DNA of 64,000 nucleotides from Helianthus annuus. Taxonomy: Eukaryota > Streptophyta > Magnoliopsida > Asterales > Asteraceae. Of the stretch, positions 23,645-35,739 are shown piece by piece. The position numbers and the translations under genes are program-made. The stretch covers positions 21,123,375-21,187,374 of the forward strand of contig NC_035436.2 in assembly GCF_002127325.2 (NCBI RefSeq), written 5' to 3'. The notes beneath the pieces were generated by a model. That model made no database searches, was not told where the DNA came from, and worked only from the letters and a program-made list of their open reading frames with translations. Within the stretch, counting starts at the first letter, position 1; the number at the start of each line of letters is the position of its first letter.

Positions 23645-24949
23645 CTAAACTATGTGTGTGGCCTTTAGACTTTTACCGTTTGCTAGTTCTACTATGTGCT
23701 CGGTGTTCAGAAGTGTTGGGGTACGATTAAGCATTTGACTAACTTTTAAAGACACGAAACTAGTATCGGCACCCGAATAAAATAAAACAGTAACACAAAA
23801 GTCGTCAGGTAGGAACTCACCCTGACCGATCACGAAGACACGTCCCCTAGCACCATTGTCGTCGTTGTTACCCCCATTGTTGTTCCCATTTCCTTGGTTG
23901 TTGTTGTCCTGATTCTGATTCAGCTGGTTCTGTTGTTGCTGATGTCTGGGCTGCGGGGCTCTACAATCTTTGGCTTCGTGGCCTGCTTTACCACACCTGT
24001 TACATGTTCGTCCACACTGCCCGAAGTGATGATAGCCGCACTTGTTACATCGCGGCTTCTTCCCTGCATACGAACCCTGACTTTGGCTACTTCCCTGGCC
24101 TTGATTGACAGGAAACGACTGGCTGCTACTGCGGTTGCTACTATTGTCTGGCCTTTTCTGAGTCTGTCCCGCGCTAGATGCTTTGTCATAGTCATCCCAC
24201 TTCCGCTTGTTATCATTAGCGGACGCAGTGGCAGTGGGTGCAGTAGTAGTGGCTGAAACACGCGGTGGTAACGAGTTACTCTCCACCTCTTGATCCACAA
24301 TCTTGTGGGTCAAACGAACAATTTGTGTCAAGTCATTGAGATGGGCTGCGGTGACCAAACTCTTTACATGCGAAGGCAGCCCCTTGACGAATAGCTCAAT
24401 CCTCCGAGACATAGGCCGGGACAAGTTCGGGCACATGTCGGCCAATTCATACGATCGCTTCACATACGCTTCGATTTCAGATCCAACCATCTTCAAGTCG
24501 TAGTACTCGTTTTCCAACTTCTGGATCTCATCCCGAGGACAATACTCTTCCCTGATCAGCTCTTTAAAATCATCCCAAGTTGTGGCATTTGCTGCCTCAA
24601 TGCCCAGCAACTGCACTTGGGCATTCCACCACGTTAGGGCACCATCCGCCAAAGTACCCGCAGCATATTTCACCCTGTCCCCAGCGGGGCAGTTACAAAT
24701 AGCAAACACGGACTCTGCTTTCTCGAACCATCTCAGAAGTCCCACAGCCCCTTCGGTCCCGGTGAAGGTCTGTGGCTTACAGTCCATAAACATTTTGAAT
24801 GTACACGCAGGCTGGTTGGGTTGAGGTTGCACTTGCTGACCAGCTTGATAGGCGGCTGCTAAAGCCTCAGCCACACGGGTGTTGATTAAATCTGTCAACT
24901 CAGCCTGAGTCATGCTGATGTTGCCACGTCCGTTTCCTCGTCCACTCAT
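23645..24949 (-). CDS. Gag with truncated protease, element B
   Basis: An uninterrupted 434-residue frame. It opens MSGRGNGRGN, followed by the Retrotrans_gag domain (about residues 50-190: TWWNAQVQLLG, EYCPRDE), an Asn/Gln-rich linker, a Cys/His stretch (CNKCGYHHFGQC), a CCHC knuckle (CNRCGKAGHEAKDC) and the beginning of an aspartic protease. The protease catalytic Asp is replaced: FYSGAD where DSGAD is expected. The frame then stops. RT, RNase H and integrase are absent, so movement would need help from a related element. The open frame despite loss of pol suggests Gag may still be used. Confidence 0.88.
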   Translation of the reverse strand: MSGRGNGRGNISMTQAELTDLINTRVAEALAAAYQAGQQVQPQPNQPACTFKMFMDCKPQTFTGTEGAVGLLRWFEKAESVFAICNCPAGDRVKYAAGTLADGALTWWNAQVQLLGIEAANATTWDDFKELIREEYCPRDEIQKLENEYYDLKMVGSEIEAYVKRSYELADMCPNLSRPMSRRIELFVKGLPSHVKSLVTAAHLNDLTQIVRLTHKIVDQEVESNSLPPRVSATTTAPTATASANDNKRKWDDYDKASSAGQTQKRPDNSSNRSSSQSFPVNQGQGSSQSQGSYAGKKPRCNKCGYHHFGQCGRTCNRCGKAGHEAKDCRAPQPRHQQQQNQLNQNQDNNNQGNGNNNGGNNDDNGARGRVFVIGQGEFLPDDFCVTVLFYSGADTSFVSLKVSQMLNRTPTLLNTEHIVELANGKSLKATHIV

Positions 24950-25461
24950 GGTTCTATAATAGGGGAAGGGAACAAATTTAGGAGTCGAGAACGAGAGAAG
25001 TGTTCAGGTTTATCACGTTAGGGACGATTAACTACCATGTTCATACACAAACAGGGAAGAACCCCTCTTACACTCGTTAAGCCTCATTGGGATTTGCATG
25101 CACCACGCGTTATTATTATGTGTGCACCCATGATAATAAGGCGGTTTGCATGCTCCTCTCGATGCTTCTTAACTTATGTTTGAAGTTTCTCCCACCCCAA
25201 TCAACACAAAATATGCACTACCAACAAGATTAGGATTTACTAGATGCAAGCGTTATGTTACACTATCAATGTGTCATGATGTCTATCATGTCGTATCGTG
25301 TATGCTATAAATATAGTTACGTTTACTAGGCATATAAAGCATAAGCTAAGGAGGAACGAACCTTGCAGTCTGAAGCTGAGTGTCATGGTCATCGTTTGGA
25401 TCAATTCGGTTATAGTCTGGTTTTATGAAAACGTTTTAAAACCGAGTTCTCTATAACCAGT
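24950..25461 (-). other. 5' leader of element B
   Basis: Untranslated leader between primer-binding site and gag, similar in layout to the leader of element A (1081-1581), including TGCATGCACC and AATAAT motifs. No gene is seen. Confidence 0.6.
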
Positions 25462-25474
25462 GGCTCTGATACCA
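25462..25474 (-). other. Primer-binding site of element B
   Basis: TGGTATCAGAGCC on the minus strand, three bases inside the LTR at 25478, matches the initiator-Met tRNA 3' end. Confidence 0.92.
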
Positions 25475-25477
25475 AAC

Positions 25478-28045
25478 TGTCACACCCCCAAATAACCACC
25501 TAGGGCATGTCCCTATTGGAGGTGCAACGATCCAACAAAGAGCCACCAACCATATCAAACGCAAGTTATAATGTATTGAAATACCCAATTGAAAGAAATG
25601 TATCGTTTGAAAAGTTAAACCAAAACCAAAGTATTGAGCGGAAGCATAAATGTATAAGTGTGTAAATGTATCGAAACCAAATCAATGTAATTGTTTATCA
25701 TGACCACAACCACTCCAGCAGCATCAGACGGCAAGCTCCCAAGTTCCTTCAATAATTACCTACAAGCATGCAACAAGTGTGTCAGACTACGCTAGTGAGT
25801 TCAAGGTTTTGTTAACAAGTTATGTTACCATATGTATGTTAATACGATTTAACACTGCGATACAATGTTGCTCATGCTAGATACCCTAGGGAATGTGCCC
25901 ATATGTATCCGGGGAGTGGGTACCCCTTAACGACCGTTTGCTATGTTGCCTTCGTTAGATACCCTAGGGAGAGTGCCCATATGTATCCGAGGAGTGTGCC
26001 TCTAACAACCATAGCCATACCCAGATAATTAGTTCACGCCCGTCCTTACGGCCCGGTGTGAGGTTTCCCACCTAATAGCGCTATCAACTAATCACCCCCA
26101 TTGCCCTCCAGGCAATAACCAAAACCGATTAAGTTATTTACCCAATGTTTCCCTTCCAAATGTTTACCAGTTGTCCCAAACCACCGGGACGCATGCTTGA
26201 GAAAATGCATTGAACTCACCTTGATTTGCTCGGCAGAATATTTCACTTGTTAATTTATTCAATACTCGCGACCTAGGAGAGTGTTTGGTAATGATCAGTT
26301 TTACAATTTGTTTACACATAGATCCCATCAATGGTTGTCACGTATGGCACGTATAACAGTTAAGCAACAATTCAAGCAAGAACAATGATTATTCAAACAG
26401 TTATCGAGTAGCTCAATCAAGTTACAAGAATTCATAGTATAACACATAGCAAGTATTCGTGCCCCATAAAAGTTTACTTTACAAATCCATATTTCAAATA
26501 GACACCTAACAGTTCATATTATTCCTAATCTAAGTGTGCGGTCCAGTTGACTCGAGGCCTAATAATAAGAGTATACGACTAAGTCTCAAACGTGCGATCT
26601 AATGCCCGCTCGGCCCAACAGTGCGTCGCACACTATTCCTGACCCACTATACGGCCCAACCCACACTGTGTAAAATCATTCTGTACAGCTTGTACTCGAG
26701 CCCACAAGATGCCCACCTAATATTGTTTAACCCATAAATGCTACCCAGCCCAGTACATCAAGTCCATCCCAAAGAAATCAGCCCATCATAACGTTATTAT
26801 TTCTCCCTTGCCAATTGCCGTACCAGACCCCAGTCCGAGTTATATATTATTATTTCAACCCTTGTACCCCAATTACACCTCCCAAATCCATGCATGACAT
26901 ACAGCACAATCAATATACACAATTAATTATTACAATACCCAAGCCGCCCCCTATTGGACCTTTGCTCGGTCCACTAGATGATCAACACCTCAAAAACGGT
27001 CACATGCACAAACCCTATCACAATTATAAATCAAATTAAAGATAATATATCATATGGTTTCTGATGTTGTCTAATTAATGAGGTCTGCACATATTCATTA
27101 TTAAATTGTTCCAAATTATGTTCTGTTTGTTAGGTGACATGATGGCCGACATACTAGTATAATCATACATAATTCATTATCATATGAAGACAATCAACAA
27201 TGGCCGACAATCATGAGTGTTCCTTATCCAATTGGTTGCACATTCAAGGTGTTTCACAATCATATGATTGGACCGAATCTAAGGCTTACATGCCTTCATG
27301 TTATTTGACCAATTAGTTCACTAACCTACAAGTATACCCATGTGATCACCTATTTATCAACAACACAATTATTAGTCTCATACATGTATGTCAGATTAGT
27401 CATATCTCACAACCAATATCATCAAAACCTTATCTATCTATTGGACCCTTTTATGGTTCAATTACATCATCACAAATGTCGGCAGCATATACACACACAA
27501 TCATAAAGGTTAACAATTATTAAACACTAACCAGAAACTTGACTGCCAAAGGGTGTTATCTCGAACAGGGGGGGGGGTCTCCTACGTCCGTCGCATTCAA
27601 GAAGATGTAGGGTTTGGTTTGTTATAAGATTCCTTGTTACGCACATGTAAAATTCCTGGTTACGTGCACTTAAATAACATTACCTAGGCGGTTCTACTAG
27701 TTGACCCAACTGGGCCTAAGCCCACACCAAAAGATCAATGATTATGCTCATCTAATTAGATTAGGAGTAGAACTTAATAGCCGGCCCAAAGTAGGACTTG
27801 TTTGGGCTCGGCAAGTCCAACCATGAATATGTGGCCCGTATAAGGTTCGGGTATGTGCATATGAGCTCGTATTAGCCGATGTGTGAATGAAGGTACGGCC
27901 CAAAGTAGAAATTAAGGTCCAAACATGTAAATACGAATAGTGATTCCTGTTTGCGATACGATTGAACAATAGTGCAATAGGAATAATACCAAATTGAAAG
28001 TTACGAGGTTGGACGACACTAACCTTGAGGGTTCGGGTTGTCACA
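25478..28045 (-). mobile_element. 5' LTR of gag-only gypsy element B
   Basis: A 2568-bp LTR nearly identical to 20858-23443. Its right end GGGTTGTCACA is followed by the target duplication ATTTT (28046-28050). The two LTRs enclose only about 2.0 kb, so the whole element (20858-28045) is 7.2 kb, of which 72% is LTR. Confidence 0.93.
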
Positions 28046-28276
28046 ATTTTTGAAAAAAAAAAACCATAATCGATGAAGAAAGGAATCGTAGAATCTGAAA
28101 CACAAATCACTAAAGATCTTACGTTCATTAGATTTAAGATGGAAGAAAGTTGTGTCGGATGAATAATCATCGTTCGATTGTTATATCAGATCTTCACCAT
28201 AAAAAAACCAAAAACAAACATCAGTAATAACTTCGATAAATGATGAACACATAATTATAGAACACAAACATCATAC

Positions 28277-29649
28277 CTTCTAAGTACTCAACACCAATCT
28301 GGACCTCCCAAACCCCACCAAAAGCGTCCTCAATCGTCAAACCCATCTTCCTATCCAAAGCAGGAACTTGTGCCCGCTTTTTACGAAGTCGCTACGAATA
28401 ACAATTTGAATGGTTAGATTATCAGTTGCTTATGAAAGTGAAAATTATATAAAATATTAAAAACAATCAAAATAACATAATCTTACATAATGATTATCAA
28501 CACGGAAAGTAATAGGTACCCCTTCATCCTCATTATGTTCAACAATATGATCAGCAATCGGATTAGCCGATTCATCATCGGAAATTTCAATCGGATCATA
28601 GTTTGGTTCTTCTTTGACAACACTGAGTTCAGGAGGGTAACACAAAAGGGCAAGATCACAACTAAAAACACTCATTTCAAATGTATTCATATCAAGCATT
28701 TCGAACACCACCAAATGGTTATCCGTGATAGACATCTCCTGCTTAATCCGATTCCATCCAGTTGTTACGTAGAGCTCATTTTCAAAGTCATCCATACGGA
28801 CAAACCATTTACGGTTTGTACAAGTTCAGACTACAACAGGATACGTAGGAACAGTATTAAGCATCTTATGATGAACAAAATATTTGTTCGCATGCTGCAC
28901 ATAAGAAAAAGAAATTATTAGTTGTGAAGTCTGATAATAAGAAAACAAATTTTTGACATATTAATGTGATAAATCAAATATTATATGTTTAAGTACCATG
29001 CAATTAGCTCTATCTTTGACACATCCTGATTTGTAGTAGAAGTAATCGGAAGGCGCAAGAGAAACATCCTGATAAAAGTAGAAGATCCGAAAGCAAGCCA
29101 GTGCTTCTTCATACTGGAAAACCAACCATGACTTGGATGGTATTTTCAATGCAGTTATCATATCTATCCATCCATTGTAAAAAAAGAAGTCACATCCAAT
29201 CTTAAACACCTTTACATTAAACAACCTTCCATCAAGTGTCCCAATAACCGCATTCTTCACAGGGTAGTTAAATGTGTTAATCCACACCTCATATTGCTTT
29301 GGTAGTTTCTGAACATGGAAACAATAAAGATTATTATTAGTATTATTATAACAAACAAAGAATATAAAATCTACATATTTTGATAAATGACATCCTTATT
29401 ATTATTATTATTATACTATATAAAGAATATAAAATCTACATATTATTACTGTATAACATCCATGACCCATCTGAACTTTTTTTGGAACCTTTTGGTCTAG
29501 TGCATTCAATACAAAGTAATATTATTATTGTATAACATATAAAGTAACAGGTTACAACATAATAACATGTTACTCACCATAGATTTCTTTTTGCAGTCCC
29601 AAACTTGTACCGCAAATCCGTAAACCATTGTAGCTTTCAACGTACACTG
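28277..29649 (-). pseudogene. B3-domain gene fragment captured by the Helitron
   Basis: Four consecutive exon-like blocks keep one frame with GT-AG borders: 29578-29649, 28997-29308, 28487-28894 and 28277-28391. The second block (104 codons) resembles a plant B3 DNA-binding fold: LPKQYEVWINTF, then FYNGWIDMITALKIPSKSW, then LVFQYEEALACFRIFYF. The third block has a second such half (TGWNRIKQEMSITDNHLVVF) but contains an in-frame TGA at 28826-28828. The fourth (PALDRKMGLTIEDAFGGVW) may begin a third repeat. Assignment to the REM-like B3 family is by pattern only; the gypsy element lies further downstream of these exons. Confidence 0.6.
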
Positions 29650-30660
29650 TTTACATAAAAAAAAGTGGGATTTTATTAGTTCAATTTCATGTTTAACACT
29701 AAAATCTTCAAACAATAACAATGCATACAATGAAATCATAATGTTCATTAACTTATCAACAATGAACAAAAAACCTCAAAAAAGTTGATTAAAACCCTAA
29801 CGAAACCCCAATAAATGGATGAATAAAATCAAGACATAAAAACAGATCTTATGCAAAACTTGTTTATAGAGCCGATAAAACTATCATCAATCAATAATCA
29901 ACATCACTGTCAATAACAACACTACAATGTGCAAACAACAACTCAGCATACAATGAAATCATCTGGATGAAAATTTTAACAACAAAGAATGTAAAAAAAT
30001 AAAAAAACTTGATTAAAACCCTAAAAAACATAATCATACACCAAAAAACTTCCGATAGAATGAGTAAATCGATTATCAAATCGCATAATTTAAACCTAAT
30101 GAATCTATGAATAGAACAATAGATCAATAAATCGACAAAGAAGACATTACCGTGTAAAACTGATGTTATAGGTCAAACGTTGATCCGATAGAATGAGCCA
30201 GGAACGATCCGATTGAAGCCTTTCGCCGATGGTTAGGGTTTATAAATGGTTTCCTGTGTCATCAAAAGGCTTTTGAGAAATGAAGAATACTGACTTTCCT
30301 ATTAGACGATTAAGAAGACGAAGAATGATGGAGCCAGATTAATTGCAGTCTGAATCATAGGGTATACGATTGCAAAGAAGAGAGAAACAGGATCTTCAGA
30401 TTTAGGGTTTGTGAAAATATGGTATTGTGTGAAGGAAGAAAGCGTTTCAAAAAATATAAGGGATCCGGCTTTTAATATTGGGTGACCCGAATCCTCAGCC
30501 GGATCCCGCGTCCAAATATTGAGTTTTGGTTTGTGTATTCAGAATTTTGGTTTGTGTAGAGATAATTAGACAAATTCCCTCCCAAAATCAACCTCTACTA
30601 AATCAATGGATGCCACATAAGCAAAATGGCTCCACCATTCAAAGACAAATAGCCCAAATC
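29650..30660. other. Upstream part of the captured B3 locus and Helitron 5' end
   Basis: Probably non-coding or promoter sequence of the captured B3 gene, with a possible first donor site near 30152. It then runs into Helitron 5' sequence. An inverted pair GGGATCCGGCT/AGCCGGATCCCG occurs at 30460-30508. No further coding region is supported. Confidence 0.4.
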
Positions 30661-30684
30661 ATCTCCTTTATTAATATATATAGA

Positions 30685-32100
30685 TCCCTGTTTGTTTGAT
30701 TTCTATCTTTTAGTTTGGACATTTTTCTTAGTTTCTGTAATAATTTGATATAAAATAAATGTTTTTTGTTAAAAAAAGTAAATTGCTATCAGATTCCTGT
30801 TTGTAAATCATGTAAATGAGACAAATGTTATTCTTTTGAACGACGGGTTCACAAGATTGCTTCATGGTCAAGTTTAACGACTACAAGCGAGTTTGTTTTG
30901 AGCTTCTGAGTAACGATGGTAGTCGAGATCATGAATGCATTTATTTGCATAACCATTCTACTATGCCTCTTTGTTGTAGGCCAGACTTCAACCACTTGTT
31001 TGAGTAGCACCATGACATAAATGCATCTGATACCATGAAGCCAATGACATGACTTACACTACACATTTGCTACTTTGTGTAAAAAAGTGCATTTGTACCA
31101 AATATTGGTAGAAAAAAAAAATGTGCCTAAAGAATGTTGCTATTGTGGGCATCTAACTTTTTTCTGTATCAAAACCTGAAAGTTGAAAAAAAGATGGTCT
31201 TTGGAATCAGTCACAAATCTTTTATAATTAGGGTGGTTAACTGGCTATATTCTGCTATAATGATTCTCCATTTGTTTAATGGGCATGGAGACAGCTACCA
31301 AACCCACACCAAATGAAAACAAGGAAAAGAAATGTGTAGATAACAAAACAAAAACGTCGGTTGCAAACACCACACACACACACACACACAATGGTATGAG
31401 TACACTTGTTGTTAGTGAAGGAAATGGTGTTGTTGCCTGGCCAAGAACATATTAGGGGACTTCATCTCAAATTCTGTTGAACTTTCAAATTTGCTATTTG
31501 TGTGATATTTCAGCCCGTTTTTGGGTATTTTTGAAGTAACGGGTTGGGTTGTATCTGAGTGTGTTTGAACCCGCAACTATAGGGTTGCTATAAAAGTACT
31601 TCTTAACAAACATAAGAGAAAGGTATAAAAAAATTATTATTTAGTTTTACAAAAGGTAAAAATTAACAGTTTTTTTTTTTTAATTTATCAGCCTTAAACT
31701 AAAAGATTTGCAGCAGAAAGAAATAAAAGATAAAAAGATTAGTCTTAAGGAAAGGTTATCTAAACATTGAACTTTTTTGTAGTGTTTAGTTTTACCTTTC
31801 AAAATTTTTTTGTAGGTGTTAAATATTGAACTTTTAAGAGTCCAGCGCCACTGATTATGCACTTAAACTTCTTTTTTCTGGGTGAGATGAGCCTTACGCG
31901 CGCGCCAACCACCTGTGTGAAGAGCACCGTAAGTACATCTGCCAACGACTGGACTTACTCTATGCTGTTGCTATTTTGTGTAAAAAAAAAGTGCATGTGC
32001 CACACATTGATAAAAAGAAAAATGTGCCTCAAGAATGTTGCAATTGTGAGAATCTTACCTTTTTCTGCTTAAAAATTGGAAAATTGAAAAAACAAAATTT
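30685..32100. repeat. U5 array spacer between the Helitron and copy 5
   Basis: Resumes the spacer interrupted at 15977. It holds modules shared with 9960-10500 and 8240-8410, a (CA)n run at 31372-31390, and GCGCGCGCC at 31898. No coding region is supported. Confidence 0.65.
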
Positions 32101-32126
32101 AAAAATTTAAACTAAAAAAATTGGTT

Positions 32127-32254
32127 GGAGCTTTTCAATAAATGAAAAGGCTCTCCAAAAATAGGCGTATGCCATTTGATGTAACAAGCACACGGTATTC
32201 TTTAGTAAAAGGCGAAAGAATAGTTCGCTTTGTGCTCGCTACATGGCTGCATAC
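32127..32254 (-). ncRNA. U5: U5 spliceosomal snRNA, copy 5
   Basis: Loop I, Sm site AUUUUUGG and the full fold are present. The 3' hairpin carries paired changes: CUUUUC opposite GAAAAG where other copies have CUCUUC/GAAGAG, a compensatory change that argues for selection on the RNA. The USE is a perfect ATCCCACATCG at 32320-32330. The TATA position is weak (TACAAAAC near 32277-32286). The 3' box CA-N-AGTTTAA is intact. Confidence 0.9.
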
Positions 32255-32319
32255 CTTACAACCAAACTAACTACATGTTTTGTAACTACCTTCTTCCATC
32301 TCTCATTCTGTTACCCGGC

Positions 32320-32330
32320 CGATGTGGGAT
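32320..32330 (-). promoter_or_regulatory. Upstream sequence element of U5 copy 5
   Basis: ATCCCACATCG on the minus strand is an exact match to the plant snRNA USE. It lies about 34 bp from the TATA-like position, the spacing of Pol II-transcribed plant snRNA genes; Pol III types are about 10 bp closer. Confidence 0.85.
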
Positions 32331-32647
32331 TTAAAAGCCTCTCACCTTGTGGTTTATTCACCTCTACAACTTTTTCAACTTAATTTCATAAAATTTGTTT
32401 TTAATAAATCCTGGTTATGTAATGTAATTTAACTTTCTAAAATAGAGATATGGACACCTTCTGGGTCTTCTTAGTCTATCAGATTCTAGTTTCTAAACTA
32501 CATGTACACAACAAACGTTAATCTTCTGAATGACAAGTATGCGCTTTTCACAAAGTTGCCCCCGAACATAGATCAATCATGATTCATGAACAAGCAGAAC
32601 ATCGTATTGATCTTCTGAATGACGGTTGTTGCTCCTCGTAGGAACCT

Positions 32648-33303
32648 TGTTGATACATGTTTGTGGACGCGACTCGACGCGACGTGATTCGATCAAAGCA
32701 CACGACTTTCCTCCGTCGTGTACAAGATCAAACATGGGCCAAGATGGATAAAGGACTTAGATTTAGTCCATGGGCTGAAACAAGACAAGAAAACAAGACA
32801 TGGGTTTAAACCAAAGACGGCAAAACAGAAGATGGGCCTTACACTTTGGGCCAAAGCCCAATCTCGGTGAAACAAAACTGAAAGTCGACGAAACAGAATG
32901 TTTCGTCGACATGGATTCCCTTTCATCGACCAAGATTCCATTTCGTCGAGAATATTGTGTTTCGCCAAGTTTCTGATTCGCCAAGTCTGATTCGTTGAGT
33001 TAGTTCTGTTTCGTGGTGTCTGTGACTATATATAGTCGGTCTGTGGATAAGAAAAAAGGAGAACACAGAGAGCACAAACACACACACACGAGAGAACTTA
33101 GAGAGTTTATAGAATACATCTGTAAACATTGAGCTTGTAACTGATCTTTTCATACGTATTAATACAGAGGTGTTAATCGGTGAATATTGTGTGTCGTTTA
33201 TTTGCGTGTTCTATCTCGGTTTGCTATCTCGGTTGGATTCCGCACAACCAGGGTGGTTTGTATACAAGGATTAGGCGACTAGATCCTCCTAGCCGGACCT
33301 ACA
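32648..33303 (+). mobile_element. 5' LTR of Ty1/copia element C
   Basis: A 656-bp LTR begins TGTTGATACATG and ends GGACCTACA. It is near-identical to 43329-43973 apart from a 13-bp indel and a few substitutions. The TSD AACCT is at 32643-32647 and 43974-43978. The LTR holds palindromic GTCGACGAAAC/GTTTCGTCGAC motifs (32880-32960) and a TATATATAG box near 33026. Confidence 0.95.
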
Positions 33304-33305
33304 AG

Positions 33306-33317
33306 TGGTATCAGAGC
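33306..33317 (+). other. Primer-binding site of element C
   Basis: TGGTATCAGAGC lies two bases after the LTR and matches initiator-Met tRNA. Confidence 0.92.
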
Positions 33318-34308
33318 CTTGGCTCTTCTCCTTGTTAAAACCGAGGTGTTCTTGTTGGTTTTCGGGTTTGAAAAGTTTTATTTTCTGAAAAACATTGGTT
33401 ATCCGGTTTAAATCTTGGTGTTTTGCTTTATGTTTTGTTAAAAACCGTGTTATTCTCATGCTCACATGTCAGTCTTTGGTTTTTATTAAACATTTTAGCA
33501 AAATCGTGTGTTTCGGAAAGTTTCGTTTCACCGGAAAACTGATAGTGTTCTTATCATCTTCAAACTGTTCTTCAAATTCACAACTTTTTGATCTTGTTAA
33601 ATTATATGTGAAACTTGTTTGTGTGTTGGAAACTGTTATAAGATTAAAATATTGAGAACCATACTTGTTTGGTGAAAAGAAGGATGTCTTAGCCGAAAGG
33701 GTGTCCGTGTGTGTCAGTAACAGGATAAAGGTTGAAAAGTTTACCAACCCACTGACATCTTTTTAGACGAAACAGAGAATCAACGAAACAAAATTTCAGT
33801 TTCGTCATCAACATTATTGGCGAAACAAGTGTCAGTTTTGTCGTCTATTTGGGCCTGTGTTTCGCCAAAAGCCCAATAGAAAAATATTCTTGTTTCGTCG
33901 AGTAGTTTTTGGGCTCTTGTTCCTGTTTCGTTTCGTCAAGGTAAAAGCCCAGAAAGGACCATCTTGTTTCGTCATGCCCAATAACACCTAATATGTTTCA
34001 CCATTAACTTTTCTAAGTGGGCAGTTTATTTCGTTGAAAAGAGTTGGGCCTATTTCGTCAATTCAAAAGCCCATAACCACTTTCTGTTTCGTCATTTAGT
34101 GAGTTGGGGTTTTGTTTTGTCAAGTGGGCTTCTTTTTCAAAAGTTTGTTAAATTAAAATCTGTTTCGACAAGGTTAACATTGCAAAGTCTGTTTCGTAGA
34201 AAATTGTTTCGTCAAAACACTTATAGTTTTTAAACAGAAGGTTTGTATTTGTGGTTTAACTGTTTGATTTAAGTGTGATTTTCAGATATTCACTTTTCTT
34301 TATCAAAC
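33318..34308 (+). other. Leader of copia element C, rich in GTTTCGTC motifs
   Basis: About 1 kb without a convincing gene. Between 33765 and 34215 it carries many copies of GTTTCGTC and its complement-like GGCGAAAC, spaced irregularly. The same motif is dense in this element's LTRs and in the gypsy LTRs A and E. Confidence 0.65.
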
Positions 34309-35739
34309 ATGAATCCAAGTTGGTGGGGAACTCCGTCTCCGGATGAGGGAAAGTACCGGAATACAAGTTTATCTCCCTCATGGGCCGAATCACCCGTATC
34401 CACTTCTTCGCAAGCAAATGCTATATCTACCGGTCAATGGGCATTCGTATCAAATCAAACTCCGAGTATTCAAAGTATTTTATTGAGCGAAAGCGAAACC
34501 GGAAGTTTGAATCGACCTCCAAAGTTGATGCACTTAAACGAATATCCGGGATGGGTTGATAGGTTCTACACATACGTGCTGGGGCAAAACACAGAATTGT
34601 GGTTACGTTTCACCACAGATTTCGATCAAACAATAAAGGTTGTCGCTTCATCTGCTGCTACGTTTGCCGATCTTCCTGAAGATCAAAAGAAGACGTATGA
34701 TCTGGAAAAGAAAGCATACGCCATTCTCACTCAGGCATTAAGCAAAGATATCTACCATCAGTTTGTCAGTTTCAAGACAACGAAGAAATTATGGGATGCG
34801 TTGAAGACCAGAGGAGTAGGGAATGAAGCAACACGTCAATTGCGACACGATCTACTCAAGAAAGAATTCGATGGCTTCACGTGTATGGATAAAGAATCGT
34901 TGGGAGACATGACAAGTCGGTTCTATCATCTGCTTACTGAGTTGGGTAATTTTGGGGTTGTGACGACTCCAGTGGAGGTAGTGAAGAAGTTTACTGATGC
35001 TTTGCCACCCCAGTGGAATAGTTTCTTGGAGATTTTGAAGTATAACAGGGTTTTGGCTACTACAAACATCAACGACTTCGTGCAGCTTTTGGAGAATAAA
35101 GATCAGGAGGAGACTCTGAAGGCAAAGAAGGTTCCAGTTCCACAGAATCCAGAGATGTATTATGGAACCTCAAGCACCTCTTCTGCAAGACCAGTGTCTC
35201 ATGCTCCTCTTCAGATGGCATTTGTCACGAGCACAGATCTTTATGGCAATCAAATACAGGTTCCTGTCAAGCCAGCTCCAACAACAGATTTGTATGGGAA
35301 TCCTCTACAGCCAGTTCCTCAATAGCAAATCTATCGGCCATCTACTGTAGCAACTGATCTATATGGGAATCCACTTCCTGCTCAACAACAAGCATGTTAT
35401 GGAAGCACGTCATCTGCTGGTCAACAATCAAAGCCAAATACAGTACGGCTCGACACATCAAGCTTTTCAAAGGTCAGTGTGGAAGTAGCAAAGGAACACA
35501 TGGAGCAGCTAAACACTTTGGTGAGCGCATACTGTGGGTTAGTGGAAGGTCAGATTGGCAACATTAATCTGACACAAGAGGACTATCAGCAGATTGATAA
35601 GGAAGAGATGGATTTGATGGATATCAAATGGGCCTTTGCAAGTGCTGTGAGAGGGCAAAGGACTTCATGGAAAGAACTGGCAGAACCAGCTTGGAAAGCA
35701 AGAAAGACACCAAGTATGGGTTTGATAAGCAGGCCGTAA
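34309..35739 (+). pseudogene. Copia Gag N-terminal part, broken (element C)
   Basis: Starts MNPSWWGTPS. A UBN2-type capsid domain spans roughly residues 55-275 (LTQALSKDIYHQFVSFKTTK, TRQLRHDLLKKEFDGF). TTDLYGN repeats follow. A TAG at 35323-35325 interrupts the frame, which otherwise continues in register to 35739. Near 35625 the frame shifts by one base relative to the downstream Gag segment. The start is supported by the matching start of element D. Confidence 0.85.

Larger units (their letters stand above)
15978..30684 (-). mobile_element. Helitron, 14.7 kb, with captured gene fragments
   Basis: The minus-strand 5' end is TCTATATATATTAATAAAGG (30684). The 3' end is CTAG (15981-15978), preceded 7 bases upstream by a perfect 7-bp hairpin CCCGGGA-GTAT-TCCCGGG. 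The element sits between A and T with no TSD, the Helitron rule. Flanking sequence joins to the undisturbed paralogous spacer at 9876-9890 (CAATAAA then TGTTTGATTTC). Inside are pieces of a B3 gene, a DUF3444 gene, a LINE, a tRNA-Leu and a later gypsy insertion (20858-28045). No Rep/helicase is visible, so it is non-autonomous. Confidence 0.8.

Noticed and set aside
23894..24300. Long antisense and out-of-frame reading frames over gypsy gag
   Set aside because: Shadows of the real gag frame at 23645-24949 with no domain of their own.
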